Below, one piece after another: positions 1 through 10,628 of a stretch of 64,000 nucleotides of DNA (positions are counted from its first letter, which is position 1; every line of letters starts with the position of its first letter). Below the pieces are notes generated by a model, which saw nothing but the letters and a program-made list of their open reading frames with translations, was not told the DNA's origin and did no database searches. The stretch comes from Hemibagrus wyckioides (Eukaryota > Chordata > Actinopteri > Siluriformes > Bagridae), in NCBI RefSeq assembly GCF_019097595.1, contig NC_080710.1, forward strand, positions 30,259,280 through 30,323,279, given 5' to 3'. Made by a program: the position numbers and the translations under genes.

Positions 1-1
1 A

Positions 2-1549
2 GGTACTCTGTCAAGGGTAGAGGGCATAGACAGTTTACAGCAGTATGAGGTGCAGTTTCGAAGGATTTCTGCCGATCTTGAACAGGTGACTTTAAATATG
101 AAGAGTGGACAAAGCAGAGATCGGGTGAAGGACATCTTGGATAAGGTTGATGTAGGTGGAAGTGAGTATGAGCAAACTCAGCTTAGGTCATTGTTGGCAA
201 AGTATGTTGATATCTTTGCCCTCACTGAGGAAGACCTAGGTTATACAGACCAGATTACACATGAAATTCATCTAACTGATGATGAGCCTGTCACCCAGCC
301 CTACCGTCGCATTCCTCCTAATCAGTATAAAGAAGTAAAGGATCACATCTCACGCCTGGTAAAGAAAGGAGTCATACAAGAGAGTAATAGTGCCTATGCT
401 TCCCCAATTGTGCTGGTACGTAAAGTAGATGGCAGTATAAGGCTGTGTGTAGACTATCGTAAGCTAAATCAGAAAACAAAAAGAGATGCCTTTCCATTAC
501 CCCGTATCGATGAGAGCTTTGATGCTCTGCAGGGGGCATGTTATTTTTCGACAATTGATTTAGCAAGTGGCTATCATCAGGTGGCTGTGGCAGAAGGAGA
601 CAGACACAAGACGGCATTCTCAACTCCTTTTGGGCTCTATGAATTTTTGCGTATGCCTTTCGGGGTCTGCAATGGACCTGCAACCTTCCAAAGGCTGATG
701 CAGGCCACTATGAATGATCTTGTTTTCCAGATTTTGTTAGTGTACCTGGATGATATTTTGGTATATTCCTCAACATTCCAGGAGCACTTGGTAAGGCTGG
801 AAACTGTACTGAAGAGGCTGAAGGACACTGGTCTCAAGGTCAAGTTAGACAAATGTCACTTTCTTCAGACAGAGGTAGTGTTCTTGGGACATCGAATTTC
901 TGCCGATGGTATTGGCACAGACCCTATGAAAGTAGCAGTTATAAGACAGTGGCCAGTTCCATCTACACTGAAGGAATTGAGATCATTCCTTGGACTTTGC
1001 AGTTATTACAGACGATTCATTCAGGGGTTCTCGAAGATCGCTGGCCCACTTCATGATGTGGTAAATTCATGTCTGACCAATAAAAGCTCCCGCAGAATTG
1101 TTGTCTTTTTGGGGAGACGGTGGACTGAAGAATGTCAAACAGCTTTTGATACACTCAAGGATAAGATCACTAGTGCACCTGTCTTAGGGGTAGCTGACTA
1201 TTCAAAGCCTTTCATTGTGGAGACAGATGCGAGCAGTAAGGGGCTTGGAGCCGTCTTATATCAACAACAGGGAGATGTAAAACGTGTTATTGCCTTTGCA
1301 AGTAGACGGCTGAGTGATGCTGAAAAGAATGATAGAAATTACAGCAGCATGAAACTTGAACTCCTTGCTCTCAAGTGGGCAATTGTTGAAAAGTTTCGGG
1401 GTTATTTGTTGGGGTCCAGATTTACTGTGATAACTGACAATAATCCTTTATGCCACTTAAAGACAGCAAAGTTTGGAGCGATAGAACAGAGATGGGTTTC
1501 ACAGCTGTCTGTCTTTGATTTTGATGTGCAGTATCGTCCAGGGTATTGA
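2..1549 (+). pseudogene. pol: Gypsy pol, reverse transcriptase and RNase H part
   Basis: The frame is open from base 2, so the true start is left of the window; the first ATG-like starts inside are not biologically meaningful. Reading from base 50, the RT core shows LCVDYRKLN, FSTIDLASGYHQV, FLRMPFGVCNGPATFQ and the catalytic VYLDDILVYS (about residue 230), then FLGHRIS and LRSFLGLCSYYRRFI of the RT connection. RNase H follows with ETDASSKGLGAVL, KLELLALKWAI and ITDNNPL, giving the acidic D, E, D residues. The enzyme copies element RNA into DNA in cytoplasmic particles and degrades the RNA template. The reading frame ends at TGA 1547-1549, just before NTVADALSR, which continues in the same frame. 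Confidence 0.93.
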
Positions 1550-3145
1550 AACACAGTAGCGGATGCACTGTCTAGGCAGCCATTTGCAGGGGAGCCTGAC
1601 CCAGTCTCAGAGGACGCCGAGTATGATGGGTGTGTAGTGGTCTGTGGTTGGATTCATCGTGGTACAGACTTGGATGTGGCACTTGTGGCAGCTGAGACGA
1701 GCAGCTGTAAAGTGAGGCAAATGCGAGCTGCTGTGGTGTCCAACACTAATGATGGTAGTCCTCGAGGTCAGGGAAATACCCCTACATTTCCAGGTTACTC
1801 AACTGATGAATTAATGGTCCTTCAACAGAAAGACTTGGTGATTAGTGGGTTCAGAGAATTTTGGGATCAAAAGAGGAGGCCGCATGGGAATGAGTTGAAG
1901 GTTCTGCCAAAACCTGTTCGGACATTGTTGAAACACTGGAACAGCATCAGGGAGCGTCAGGGTCTACTGTATCGTGTCTTTGAGGATGTCAGGCATGGGG
2001 AGTGTTATCAGCTGTTGTTGCCTCTCAGTTTGAAGAAGCCTGTTCTGGAGTATGTGCATGATTCTATGGGACACCAAGGTGTTGAGCGAACCCTTCACTT
2101 GTTGAGGCGCAGGTGTTTTTGGGTAGGGATGTACAACGATGTAGACAAATGGATAAAAGATTGTCAGCGCTGTGTGGTGACTAAGCTCCCCCAGCCAAGG
2201 ATCAACCCTCCCATGAAATCCTTCTTGGCTTCTAGACCCCTGGAGGTGATTGCTGTAGATTTTACAGTGCTGGAGCCCGCATCTGATGGTCAAGAAAATG
2301 TTCTGATAATCACTGATATTTTCATAAAGTTCACTCAGGCCTTTCCTACACGAGATCAGAAAGCAGACACCACTGCCAAGGTGCTACTTAGGGAATGGTT
2401 CATGAGATATGGTGTCCCAGCACGGCTACATTCTGATCAAGGCCGTAACTTTGAGAGTGAAGTGGTGGCCGAACTTTGTAAGCTTTATGGGGTGAAAAAG
2501 AGCCGCACTACTCCATACCACCCTACTGGCAATGCTCAGTGTGAACGGTTCAGTAGGACTCTACATGACCTGTTGAGGACGTTGCCACCTGAAAAGAAAC
2601 GCCATTGGCCAGAATACCTGCAAGAGTTGGTTTATGCATATAATGCCACACCTCATGCGACTACTGGATATTCGCCATATTATTCATTGTTTGGCACTGA
2701 TCCTTACCTCCCAGTGGACGCCCTACTGGGGCAAGAGCAGGGTGTAGACCAGAAACATGACTGGCTGTTGGTCCACCAAAAGCGTCTGACTGATGCACAT
2801 GTCAAGGCTAGGGAATACTCTGAACAGAAGGCTGCTGAGCGCATTTCCTTGCACAAGGATAAAGTCTATTGCCCGAAAATCGAGATCGGTGCACTGGTGT
2901 ACCTGAGGAACCGGCCAGTAGGCCGTAAAAAAATCCAGGATGCCTGGGGACCAGTTATATATCGGGTAGTAGGGGTCCTGGACAACACCTACACAGTAGA
3001 GCCTTTAGAAGGAGGGCCTATAAAGAGGGTTAACCGAGTTGACATCAGGCCGTGTGTGAGTATTCCTGCCCCCAGGAGAAGGATCTCATCTCATCTCAAG
3101 ATGAGAAGTCAGAGTGTCCAGGTGAAGTATAGTCTGAGGATTTAG
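1550..3145 (+). pseudogene. pol: Gypsy pol, integrase part
   Basis: This is the same frame as the RT part, separated only by TGA 1547-1549; it begins with NTVADALSR, the usual link between RNase H and integrase. The zinc-binding HHCC domain is visible (HDSMGHQG then CQRC at about 2055-2175). The DDE core has VIAVDFTVL, LHSDQGRNFESE and YHPTGNAQCERF (about 2250-2560). The C-terminal SH3-like segment runs to NRVDIRPC at about 3050. Integrase inserts the cDNA into chromosomes. After 3080 the frame departs from the downstream tail and stops at 3143-3145. An apparent GTG start at 1637 lies inside this open stretch and is not a true start. Confidence 0.92.
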
Positions 3146-3561
3146 ATTCAGAGGTTGTGGTTCTGAGGAAGGAGGCCTCTCATGCACCTGCAGTAAGAGA
3201 TCTAAGCCCCCAGTTGGTTGGTCGACAAAGTATTGAGCATGAGTCTGACGGGTTACTTAGTGTAGAATTGGGTGACTCTGACGGTGACAATGTTCCATCA
3301 GAGCCTGCTGAGGCTTTGAGGACTAAGGAGAGACTGGGGAAAGCCACTGGTGTGTTAACTCTTCCTGTCCCTGCACCACGCAGACATAGTAAAAGACCTA
3401 ATGCAGGACAGCATTCAAATGTGCACCATGAGCCAAGGTCAGTTGTAGATCGTAGTGCAATAAGTCCGGCAGCACTTACACAGATATTAGCTGATTTGAG
3501 TTCTGTTTTATTCCGGGAAGCAGTGAAAGAAGTTAAGAGTACTATGTTTGTAACTGAGTAA
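3133..3561 (+). pseudogene. C-terminal tail of Gypsy pol, shifted frame
   Basis: A +1-shifted frame is open from 3133 to TAA 3559-3561, with no other plausible start than the upstream pol frame. It is acidic and then basic, with RRHSKRPNAGQHSNVHH at about 3385-3430; a basic R-x-x-x-R-x-x-AGxHSN segment is common at the end of fish Gypsy polyproteins, as I recall it. I read it as the displaced pol terminus rather than an envelope gene: it has no signal peptide, membrane segment or cysteine pattern. The frame change is probably in the TCTCA repeats at 3084-3098. Confidence 0.6.
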
Positions 3562-3581
3562 TCGAGGACGCTTACCCTGAT

Positions 3582-3592
3582 GCAGGGGAGAA
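3582..3592 (+). promoter_or_regulatory. Polypurine tract
   Basis: GCAGGGGAGAA directly precedes the TGT that opens the LTR. It would prime plus-strand DNA synthesis, and its position fixes the LTR start at 3593. Confidence 0.75.
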
Positions 3593-3659
3593 TGTAACCA
3601 GGTGATATTTAGAGGGGGTCTGGATATTCACAATATTACTGATATGTATATAGCTGCAG

Positions 3660-3745
3660 ACAAATAAGAGAGCCCCTTTAAGAGTTGGTGGGTGACGTCA
3701 TCGCGTGTACGTGCACATGCGCAATCGCGCAATTAAGAAGTTATA
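3660..3745 (+). promoter_or_regulatory. Putative LTR promoter region with CRE
   Basis: A perfect palindromic CRE, TGACGTCA, is at 3693-3700, followed by alternating CpG-rich sequence (TGCGCAATCGCGCAAT near 3717) and a weak TATA-like TTATAGAG near 3740. In LTR elements the U3 promoter drives the genomic RNA; CREB/ATF binding is an inference from the motif alone. Confidence 0.45.
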
Positions 3746-3931
3746 GAGTAAGCTACAGGTGGTCGCGGTTTCTTTTACGAGTTTATTCTAACACTATCCA
3801 GGGAGCTGGATGTTGACACAGGATTGTGTTGATTAGCGAGTGTGGCTAAGTTGATGTGCCACGCGTTTAGACGAGGCCTGGTAGCGCAGGGGTGATTATA
3901 TTAGTGTACACCGTTAGGAACATCGGGAAAA

Positions 3932-4039
3932 GTGAGTAATGTTAACCATTATAATATTTTGGTGATGTAAGTGTATTGTGTGAGTGTCATTGTAATGTAA
4001 CTATTAGTGCACTTCTAAGATGTTTTGTTTTCTTCCTAG
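3932..4039 (+). other. Possible intron inside the LTR
   Basis: GTGAGT at 3932 after GGGAAAA resembles a 5' splice site. A pyrimidine-rich TTTTGTTTTCTTCCTAG ending at 4039 resembles a 3' splice site. The 108-bp interval would be removed from transcripts starting in U3. A second donor-like ATGGTAAGG lies near 4101. Confidence 0.3.
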
Positions 4040-4273
4040 AGTGCCATTACCGTATTGTTAGTATTGTTAGTGTTGGAATTATTGCTCTTTCTGTTTAATT
4101 ATGGTAAGGAAACAAGGACAAATTTGTGTTTTCCTTCATTTATAATGGGAGTCATTTATTGTTTAGAACAGAAGTAATTCTGACGCTGTACTTTGGTTTA
4201 TTTGTTTCCTTTTTTTCCCCTTTTCTGTTCAGTTAAATACAAATGAAATGTAGACTCCTAACCAATCACATGG

Positions 4274-4279
4274 AATAAA
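4274..4279 (+). promoter_or_regulatory. Poly(A) signal in LTR
   Basis: AATAAA 60 bp before the LTR end, in a position expected for the R/U5 boundary of a retroelement. Confidence 0.5.
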
Positions 4280-5296
4280 TTGTGAACCCCATCGGATTTT
4301 TTTGTGGAACCTGTGTTTTATTTTCCTACGGCCACACATGATAAGGAGAAAATAGATAGGTAATAGAAAATATTAATAAAATACACACACCAGAAGTGAT
4401 CTGATGAGTGAGTTTTTGCTCTATTTCAGCCAGATAGCTGATGTTAGTTAGCTTGCTTGGTGACATCCATTGCTGTAGAAAGCGAAAAAATAAATAGATA
4501 AATCACACAAACATGCTGTGAAAGGTCACAGCAGCAGCAAACATTAAGCAACTAGCTCGCTCTGTTGATTCTGTGCCCTGGGACAATTATACTGAAACTT
4601 TTTTTTCTAGCTGTATTTCTGTATTAGTGAGAAGACCATGATGTTAGCTAGCTAGCAAGCAGATAATTACATCCCCAGAGTCTCGAATATTTATCCCAAA
4701 TGAATAACTATCAGCTTGTCAGTGAAGTGAGGCTTTAGGCTTCCTACTTATTTTGTAGCATGTGGTTTGGAATAATTCTGCTCTATATATGTATGCTGTA
4801 TCCTTACATTTAATGTGACGTCATGCTGGGCCATTTTGAAGACTGACTGCATCAGTGTCTAGTAGGTGAGCCATGGCTGTTTTGTGTGATTCCAGAAGGC
4901 GACAAGTTGATTGAAATTGGTTGATTAGGGCCCAGTCAGTGACATGGCATTTTTTAAATTATGAAAACGTACATTTTTATTGGTTTATAGAAAAGCATGT
5001 GATATCCATTTCAGTGGATACAGGAATCTGAAGGATTTCATTAGGAAGATTTATTTTAACCTGTAATCATAGTTATGTTAGCTAGCTATCTACATTATGG
5101 GAAGTTTGTCTAGGGCTGTGAATATTGCTAAATTTAGCAAAAGATAGCTAGTTAGGTAATATCACCATACAATTTCTATAATGACAAATATTTTTCTCAT
5201 CTTTACTCTGCCTGGCATGCAGAGACGCTTGGTATTTCGGTAATCTGAATGTTTTAAGGTTCTCTGGAACAGAGCAAGAGATTCAGTATAACATAA

Positions 5297-5317
5297 ATAT
5301 ATATATATATATATATG
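5297..5317. repeat. (AT)n microsatellite
   Basis: About ten AT dinucleotides, followed by a short GA run. Confidence 0.9.
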
Positions 5318-6112
5318 TGAGAGAGAGTACAGGAGAAGGTATGCAAGGATCAGTGTCTATTTTATATATGCTCAAGTAGCCTGCAATAGCATTTTTCTAC
5401 CAGAGAGGGCACAATTCCATAATCTTACATCAGGTGCTTAAACTAAAAGAAGACATTTAATGTGTAAGCGTATTTATTATGAATGTGTAAGGAAGAGATT
5501 AATATAGCTGTGCCATTATAAAACCAAATATTCTTAATCTTCTTCACCCACACATCTTTAATGCTTAAAATCTCTTGTGTTAAAAAATAATAACAAATCA
5601 GCTTGATAAACCTTCAGAGGTCCTTTCATTTCCTTTCAAAGAATCTGTTAAAACCCTAATTAAGTTAGTATGGCCTCTCATTTTAGCTTATCTGCTAGTT
5701 TTGCATTAAGAAAGCCAGAAAAAAAAGGACACATTCCAGCCGATAAGATTCTCCACCCACATGTCCCTGCGGTAATATGGTAAATGGGGTGTGCGAATAT
5801 TTTATGCCAAACAGGAAATGAAAGTCCTCAGAGAACCACGTTTGGTTTTTTTCCCCTCTCTCGCTCATTCTTTCTAACTCTGAAATACAGTATATTTATA
5901 GCATATACATTTTTAGATGTGTGAAAAAAAAACACAAGGACTTATGCTGTAAGGGACATTTATTAATTTTATTTATTGTATTTATTTTGCTGAGATGATT
6001 TGGTGGGCTCTCATCTGCTTAGAGAGAAGCAGCACTGCAAACCAACTCTATTCTGATGACTGTAGTCTCCTTGAGGATGACTCCATCCCAATGGGGATTA
6101 GGGAGTTTAGTG

Positions 6113-6113
<1 letters not shown>

Positions 6114-6150
<37 letters not shown>
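6114..6150. repeat. (TTA)n microsatellite
   Basis: About twelve TTA/ATT trinucleotides in a row. Confidence 0.92.
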
Positions 6151-6151
<1 letters not shown>

Positions 6152-6596
6152 AGAACATGTCCTTTTCATATTATATTTATATATGTGCTCATCCTGGAAA
6201 TATAGGAGTAAAAAAATAAAACACAACGGGATGTGCCGGAAAACAATCATCCATTAGGTGGTGTAATGTCGCTCAACATGAACGTTTTAATAATGAGATG
6301 CTTATTTTCTTATAACAGCATGCCTCCAAGTGCTTTATTTGTCAACTAATACAAATTTACAGTATATTTGATAAAGAATGACACAAGATCCTTTTTATAT
6401 ATTTATGGTTGCATTTGCCGTTGCGGAAGGTTTTTGAAACAAGTTAGTTTCTGTTCTCAGCTGTAAGCAGCTGTTTCTCCACCAGTTAATGTAACAAAAA
6501 TACAGATTTTCAAGGTATAGAGAAACCAGAAAGCTCTGTGAAAAGGTTTTTCTAGAAAATGGCCACTACAAGGCATTAACACTGGACTCCTTCCTT

Positions 6597-7130
6597 ATTC
6601 AATTCAATTCAATTCATTTCAATTCATTTCAATTCAATTTATTTTTGTATAGCGCTTTTAACAAAGAGCATTGTCTCAAAGCAGATTTACATGAGAAACA
6701 ACATAAGAAAACAACAAACATATAAACAGACAGACAGTCCTAGATGTTATCCCAAGTGAGCAAGCCTGAGGTGACTGAGGCGACTGTGGCAAGGAAAAAC
6801 TCCCTTAGATGGTAAGAGGAAGAAACCTTGAGAGGAACCAGACTCAAAAGGGAACCCATCCTCATTTGGGTGACAGTTGTGTGATGCAGATACAGCATGT
6901 GTAGAATGTTATGTAAATCAATAAGGAGGTTGTTGTCCACAGCACTGCTTTGAATACCCCAATCCTCACAAAGCAGAACCAGCACAGTCTCTGTATGCCT
7001 TGGGATAGGTAGAAGAAGGGAAACAATGGAACAGCATTAGCGTAGCTGCTGTTCATAATATTAGCAGTACTAGATGATGTGCATTTATTCAGAAGCACAA
7101 GGTTATGGGATGTATTAAATGTATGCCTGG
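6597..7130 (-). repeat. L2 LINE 3' UTR and (AATTC)n tail
   Basis: Runs from the pol stop at 7131 to the pentamer tail at 6596-6639. The 250 bp nearest the tail are almost identical to 16158-16410. This copy lacks about 40 bp that the second copy has after GGTGACAG. Confidence 0.88.
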
Positions 7131-7754
7131 CTAAAGAGAAGTCTTTAGTCTACATTTAAACTGGGAGACTGTGTCTGAGCCCCGAACACTGTCAGGAAGG
7201 CTATTCCAAAGTTTAGGAGCTAAATACGAAAACGCTCTACCCCCTTTTGTGGACTTTCATATTCTGGGAACTACTAGAAGTCTGGAATTTTGCGATCTTA
7301 AAGAGCGTGGTGGATTGTAGCGTGTTAGAAGACTGGATAGATAGGTGGGAGCTAAACCAATTAGAGCCTGGTATGTAAGTAGAGCTAATTTATTGTCAAT
7401 TCTAACCTTAACAGGTAGCCAGTGCAGGGATGATAATATTGGGGTTATATAATCAAATTTTCTTGATCTGTTAAGAACTCTGGCGGCTGCATTCTGGACT
7501 AACTGTAGCTTGTTTATTGAAGATGCAGAAGATGTATTACAATTGTCCAGTCTGGAGGTCATGAATGCATGAACTAGTTTTTCTGCATCAGATACAGATA
7601 AAATGTTCCTAAGCTTGGCAATATTTCTAAGATGGAAGAAGGCTGTTTTTATGATATTGGAAATATGATTTTCAAAGGATAAGTTGCTGTCTAATATTAT
7701 GCCCAGGTCTTTCACTGTTGAGCTAGTAGTAACAGTGCATCCTTCTAGATGCAA
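7131..7754 (-). pseudogene. LINE pol C-terminal region
   Basis: Contains VKDLGIILDSNLSFENHI, LRNIAKLRNILS, LVQNAAARVLNRS, ILSSLHWLPVKVRI and LALLTYQAL, the usual thumb and C-terminal region of L2-type proteins. The frame meets a stop at 7254-7256 just after LLVVPRI, and the homologous sequence continues to about 7131 (PKLWNSLPDSVRGS then a stop). At least two breaks therefore lie in this part. Confidence 0.88.
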
Positions 7755-8275
7755 GCTGAATTGCGAGAGCTTCTGTGTACTGGTATTTGGGCCAGTAAGT
7801 AATATCTCTGTCTTAGTAATAGAAAATTATCGGTCATCCAATCCCTAATATCTTTAACACACACGGTTAGTCTAGACAAATTTGATATTTCATCTGGTTT
7901 TGATGAAATATATAACTGGGTATCATCGGCATAACAATGGAAACTAATCCCATGCCTTCTAATGATGTTACCCAATGGAAACATGTATACAGAGAAAAGC
8001 AGAGGTCCTAAAACTGACCCTTGTGGGACCCCGTATTTCACTGGCACTACACTGGACAGTTCTCCATTTAAATCTACAAAGTGGTATTGATCAGACAGGT
8101 AGGATCTAAACCATTTTAATGCCTGTCCCTGCATACCTGTGTGATTTTGTAATCGATCTACAAGAATGTTATGATCTATAGTGTCGAATGCAGCACTAAG
8201 ATCAAGCAGGACTAAAATCGAGATGCAGCCTTGGTCTGAAGCTAAAAGCAAGTCATTTGTGATTTTAACTAGTGC
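7745..8275 (-). pseudogene. LINE RT core
   Basis: Begins with ALVKITNDLLLASDQG at the edge of the nested insert. It carries LLDLSAAFDTIDH (first catalytic D), WFRSYLSD, GVPQGSVLGPLLFSVYM and CYADDTQLYISS with the ADD catalytic pair. Near 7820 the frame slips, so the following C-terminal segment (7754 downward) is in another frame. It is the same protein as the 8818-10203 segment, and the two would abut if the insert were absent, apart from a few lost bases. Confidence 0.9.
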
Positions 8276-8817
8276 ACAACCAGACTGTTAAACAGTTTCT
8301 TCCCTCAGGCAATCAGGCATCTCAACAGAGAACTGAGCTGAACTGGACACACACACACAACCAAGATCTGATCTCAGAGGAGAACTGAACTGTGCTGGAC
8401 ATGGACACACATACATAACACACATGCAAAAAAAAAAAAAAAACTGAACTGTGCTGGACATAGTCAGTCACACACACACACTAAATTGTCCTGTTTGCAT
8501 GCACATGCCACTTTACATTTATATATATTTATATACATGTTTACATGTGTCACTTTAATATCTGCAATCACTGTATACACTGTTCTTTGTCTAGTTCTTA
8601 AAGACTGCACCTTAAGTATAGTTAAATTTTTTAGTTTAATTTTTAAATTATAGTTTAATTTTTTTATCTCTATGTTTAGCTCTATGTTTGTCTGCATCAC
8701 TGTACTTTGTCTGTGTTCTGTGTAGCACCTCTGGTCTAGGAGGAACGTTGTTTCACTTCACTGTGTACTGCATCTGCTGTATATGGTTGAAGTGACAATA
8801 AAGCTTCTTTGACTTTG
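8276..8817 (+). mobile_element. Nested LINE 3' end inside the L2 RT
   Basis: Plus-strand fragment inserted between L2 codons for FRPHH and ALVKI; a few L2 codons are missing at the junction, so the insertion involved a small target loss. It starts with the last codons of a LINE pol (8282-8341, RLLNSFFPQAIRHLN then TGA) and ends in GTGACAATAAAGCTTCTTTG plus a TTTGA-type tail. The pol ending differs from the host L2, so it is another family. Confidence 0.8.
8282..8341 (+). pseudogene. C-terminus of a non-LTR retrotransposon pol
   Basis: Twenty codons including the stop, reading TRLLNSFFPQAIRHLN and then a short end. The NSFFPQA-x-x-x-LN ending also appears at 31122-31286 and, in altered form, at 37990-38147. 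5'-truncated; no further coding sequence visible. Confidence 0.7.
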
Positions 8818-10203
8818 ATGATGGGGCCTAAAACCTGACTGAAATTCTTCAAGGATATTGTTTTCCTGTAGGAAGGAGCATAATTGAGCTGACACCACCT
8901 TTTCTAAATTTTTTTATATAAATGGAAGGTTTGAAATCGGTCTGTAATTTGATATTTCATCAGGGTCTAGTTTCGGTTTCTTAAGAAGAGGCTTAATAAC
9001 TGCTAACTTGAGAGATTTTGGGACATAGTCTAGATATAACGAGGAGTTAATAATATTAAGAAGAGGCTCTCCAGCTGCATGTATCACTTCTTTCAGCAAT
9101 CTAGTTGGAATTGGATCTAACAAACACGTTGTTGATTTAGCCGTGGTGATAAGTTTAAATAGCTCTTCCTGCCCTATGCTGCTAAAGCATTGTAGCTTTA
9201 AGTGTGGAGCTATAGGCTGGTCTGGATCACTGGGTGGCGTCAAATGTTGAACATCCAATATTTTGTTCCTGATACTATCAATTTTTTTAGTGAAGAAATT
9301 CATAAAGTCCTCACTACTAAACTGTGCTGAAATACTCTCTCCAGAAATCTGATGTTTTGTTAGTCTAGCCACTGTACTAAATAAGAATCTGGGATTGTTC
9401 TGGTTAAATTCTATCAGATTGCTCAGGTGCTCAGCCCTAGCAGCTTTTAGAGCCTGTCTATAGTTGGCCAGACTGTCTTTATACGCAATTCTAAAAACTT
9501 CTAATTTGTTTTTTCTCCACTTTTGCTCGAGGTTACGGGTTGCTCTCTTGAGGGTGTGAGTATGACTGTTATACCGTGGTGCAGGTGTTTTATCTCTGAC
9601 CTTTTTTAATCGGATGGGGGCAACAGTGTCTAGTGTGCTGGTAAAAATAGTGCCTACGCTGTTGGTTTCTTCATCTAGATCATCTGCATTTAGGGGTCTA
9701 GTTAGAAGTTGAGACAGATCTGGCAGATTGTTTGTAAATCTGTCTATAGTGGTTGGAGTTATAGTTCTACGAAGTTTATAACGTGGAGAGACGTGTCTAA
9801 TATGTTCTACAGGTAGAGTGTACACTAAGAGGTGATGGTCTGTGATGTCATCGCTTTGAGGTAGAACGGTTATATCGGAAACATCAGTCCCATGTGATAT
9901 AACTAAGTCTAGTGTATGATTTAAACAATGAGTTGGTCTATTAATGTTTTGTTTAACCCCAAAGGAATTTAGTAAATCTGTAAATGTGAGTCCTAACGCA
10001 TCATTAGCATCGTCTACATGAATGTTAAAGTCTCCTACAATTAACACTTTGTCAAAACTGATCAAAAGATCTGAGAGTAAATGTGAAAACTTATTAAGAA
10101 AAACACCGTAGGGCCCCGGGGGTCTATACACAGTGGCCAGAGCAAGATATAGTAGGGATTTTTTATGTATGTCTGAGAGTGCAACATTAAGGATGAATGT
10201 CAT
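8818..10203 (-). pseudogene. LINE endonuclease C-half, linker and start of RT
   Basis: An open stretch of 429 residues from 10203 down to 8914. The apurinic endonuclease half shows TVYRPPGPY, VGDFNIHVD and SDDITDHHLL (catalytic N/D and terminal DH-type motifs). A long linker follows, and the RT start reads KPKLDPDEISNYRPISNLPF. A stop falls right after ISNLPFI, but homologous sequence continues in frame to FQSGFRPHH at about 8820, where the nested insertion begins. The first endonuclease motifs are missing because the copy is 5' truncated at about 10203, typical of incomplete target-primed reverse transcription. Confidence 0.9.
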
Positions 10204-10291
10204 AAAGAAATACAGAAAACATCATAAAATATGTTAATAAAATATATATTTTTAAGCATCTATATATAAACTACACATTCTCACAGCTATG

Positions 10292-10332
10292 AACAGTCAT
10301 GACATGACTGACACCTCAAACTTATTCATATC
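10292..10332 (+). repeat. Direct repeat, left copy
   Basis: 41 bp starting AACAGTCATGACATGACTGA; matches 11269-11309 at 38 of 41 positions. The two copies flank a block made of a LINE tail and a Tc1 fragment. Confidence 0.85.
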
Positions 10333-10620
10333 GAATTCAGATTTTATTTGTCACAGACACCGTGCAACATGTAGTGAAATGCTTTTTACAACTGTCCTTG
10401 ATAATTAAAAAAAAAAACAAATAGAGCCAATAAACACTAAGGTATACGACACAAATAAGACAGTCTAAAAAGAATATAGGGCATGTATGGAAAATATGGT
10501 GGAAAATTGCAAAAGCAAAATAAATATTAAAATTAAAATGGAGATGGTAGTATCTGAATACAGTGAATGGATCTGAATATGGTGCAGGGATGTGTATGAA
10601 ATAGAACAAAGAATGTTATG
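10333..10620 (-). mobile_element. LINE 3' tail fragment
   Basis: The first 70 bp (AATTCAGATTTTATTTGTCA... GTGAAATGCTTTTTACAACTGT) match the 3' end of the LINE at 30432-31286. Read on the minus strand, it ends in the same ACAAATAAAATctGAATT type terminus. No coding sequence is present, only 3' UTR. Confidence 0.65.
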
Positions 10621-10628
10621 TATGCATA

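Larger units (their letters stand above)
1..4338 (+). mobile_element. Ty3/Gypsy LTR retrotransposon, 3' part, truncated by window edge
   Basis: Order of parts is reverse transcriptase, RNase H, integrase, C-terminal tail, polypurine tract and 3' LTR, the Ty3/Gypsy (Metaviridae) order. Gag, protease and the 5' LTR would lie left of the window and are not visible, so target duplications and LTR-LTR age cannot be judged. The coding region has an in-frame TGA and at least one frame change near its end, so this copy looks non-autonomous. The assignment to Gypsy rather than Copia or Bel rests on RT-RNase H preceding integrase and on the RT motifs. Confidence 0.93.
3593..4338 (+). repeat. 3' LTR of the Gypsy element
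   Basis: Starts TGTAACCAGG after the polypurine tract and ends at ACA at 4336 or 4338 (GGCCACACA), giving about 745 bp with TG...CA type ends. It contains a GC-rich, CpG-containing promoter-like part (3660-3745) and AATAAA at 4274-4279. The end is placed by the TGT/ACA rule and has a 2-bp ambiguity, since the 5' LTR is not available for comparison. Confidence 0.75.
4339..6595. other. AT-rich spacer, no gene recognised
   Basis: No convincing coding or RNA gene seen. Holds an (AT)n run at 5297-5317 followed by GAGAGAG, a (TTA)n run at 6114-6150, and scattered GTTAGCTAGC-like words typical of the rest of the window. Confidence 0.6.
6597..10203 (-). mobile_element. L2-clade LINE, 5'-truncated and interrupted
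   Basis: Minus-strand non-LTR retrotransposon. Reading from 10203 downward it holds the C-terminal half of the endonuclease, the linker, reverse transcriptase, the C-terminal region, and a 3' UTR ending in tandem AATTC pentamers at 6596-6639. The RT signature (CYADDTQLY, GVPQGSVLGPLLF) is of the CR1/L2 type. It lacks the endonuclease N-terminus, is split by another LINE 3' end at about 8276-8817, and has frameshifts and stops, so it is dead. A second tail of the same family is at 16158-16560 and an older one at about 50045-50250. Confidence 0.9.

Noticed and set aside
3157..3561. Envelope-like third gene of the retrotransposon
   Set aside because: No signal peptide, membrane segment or cysteine pattern; fits a displaced pol tail.
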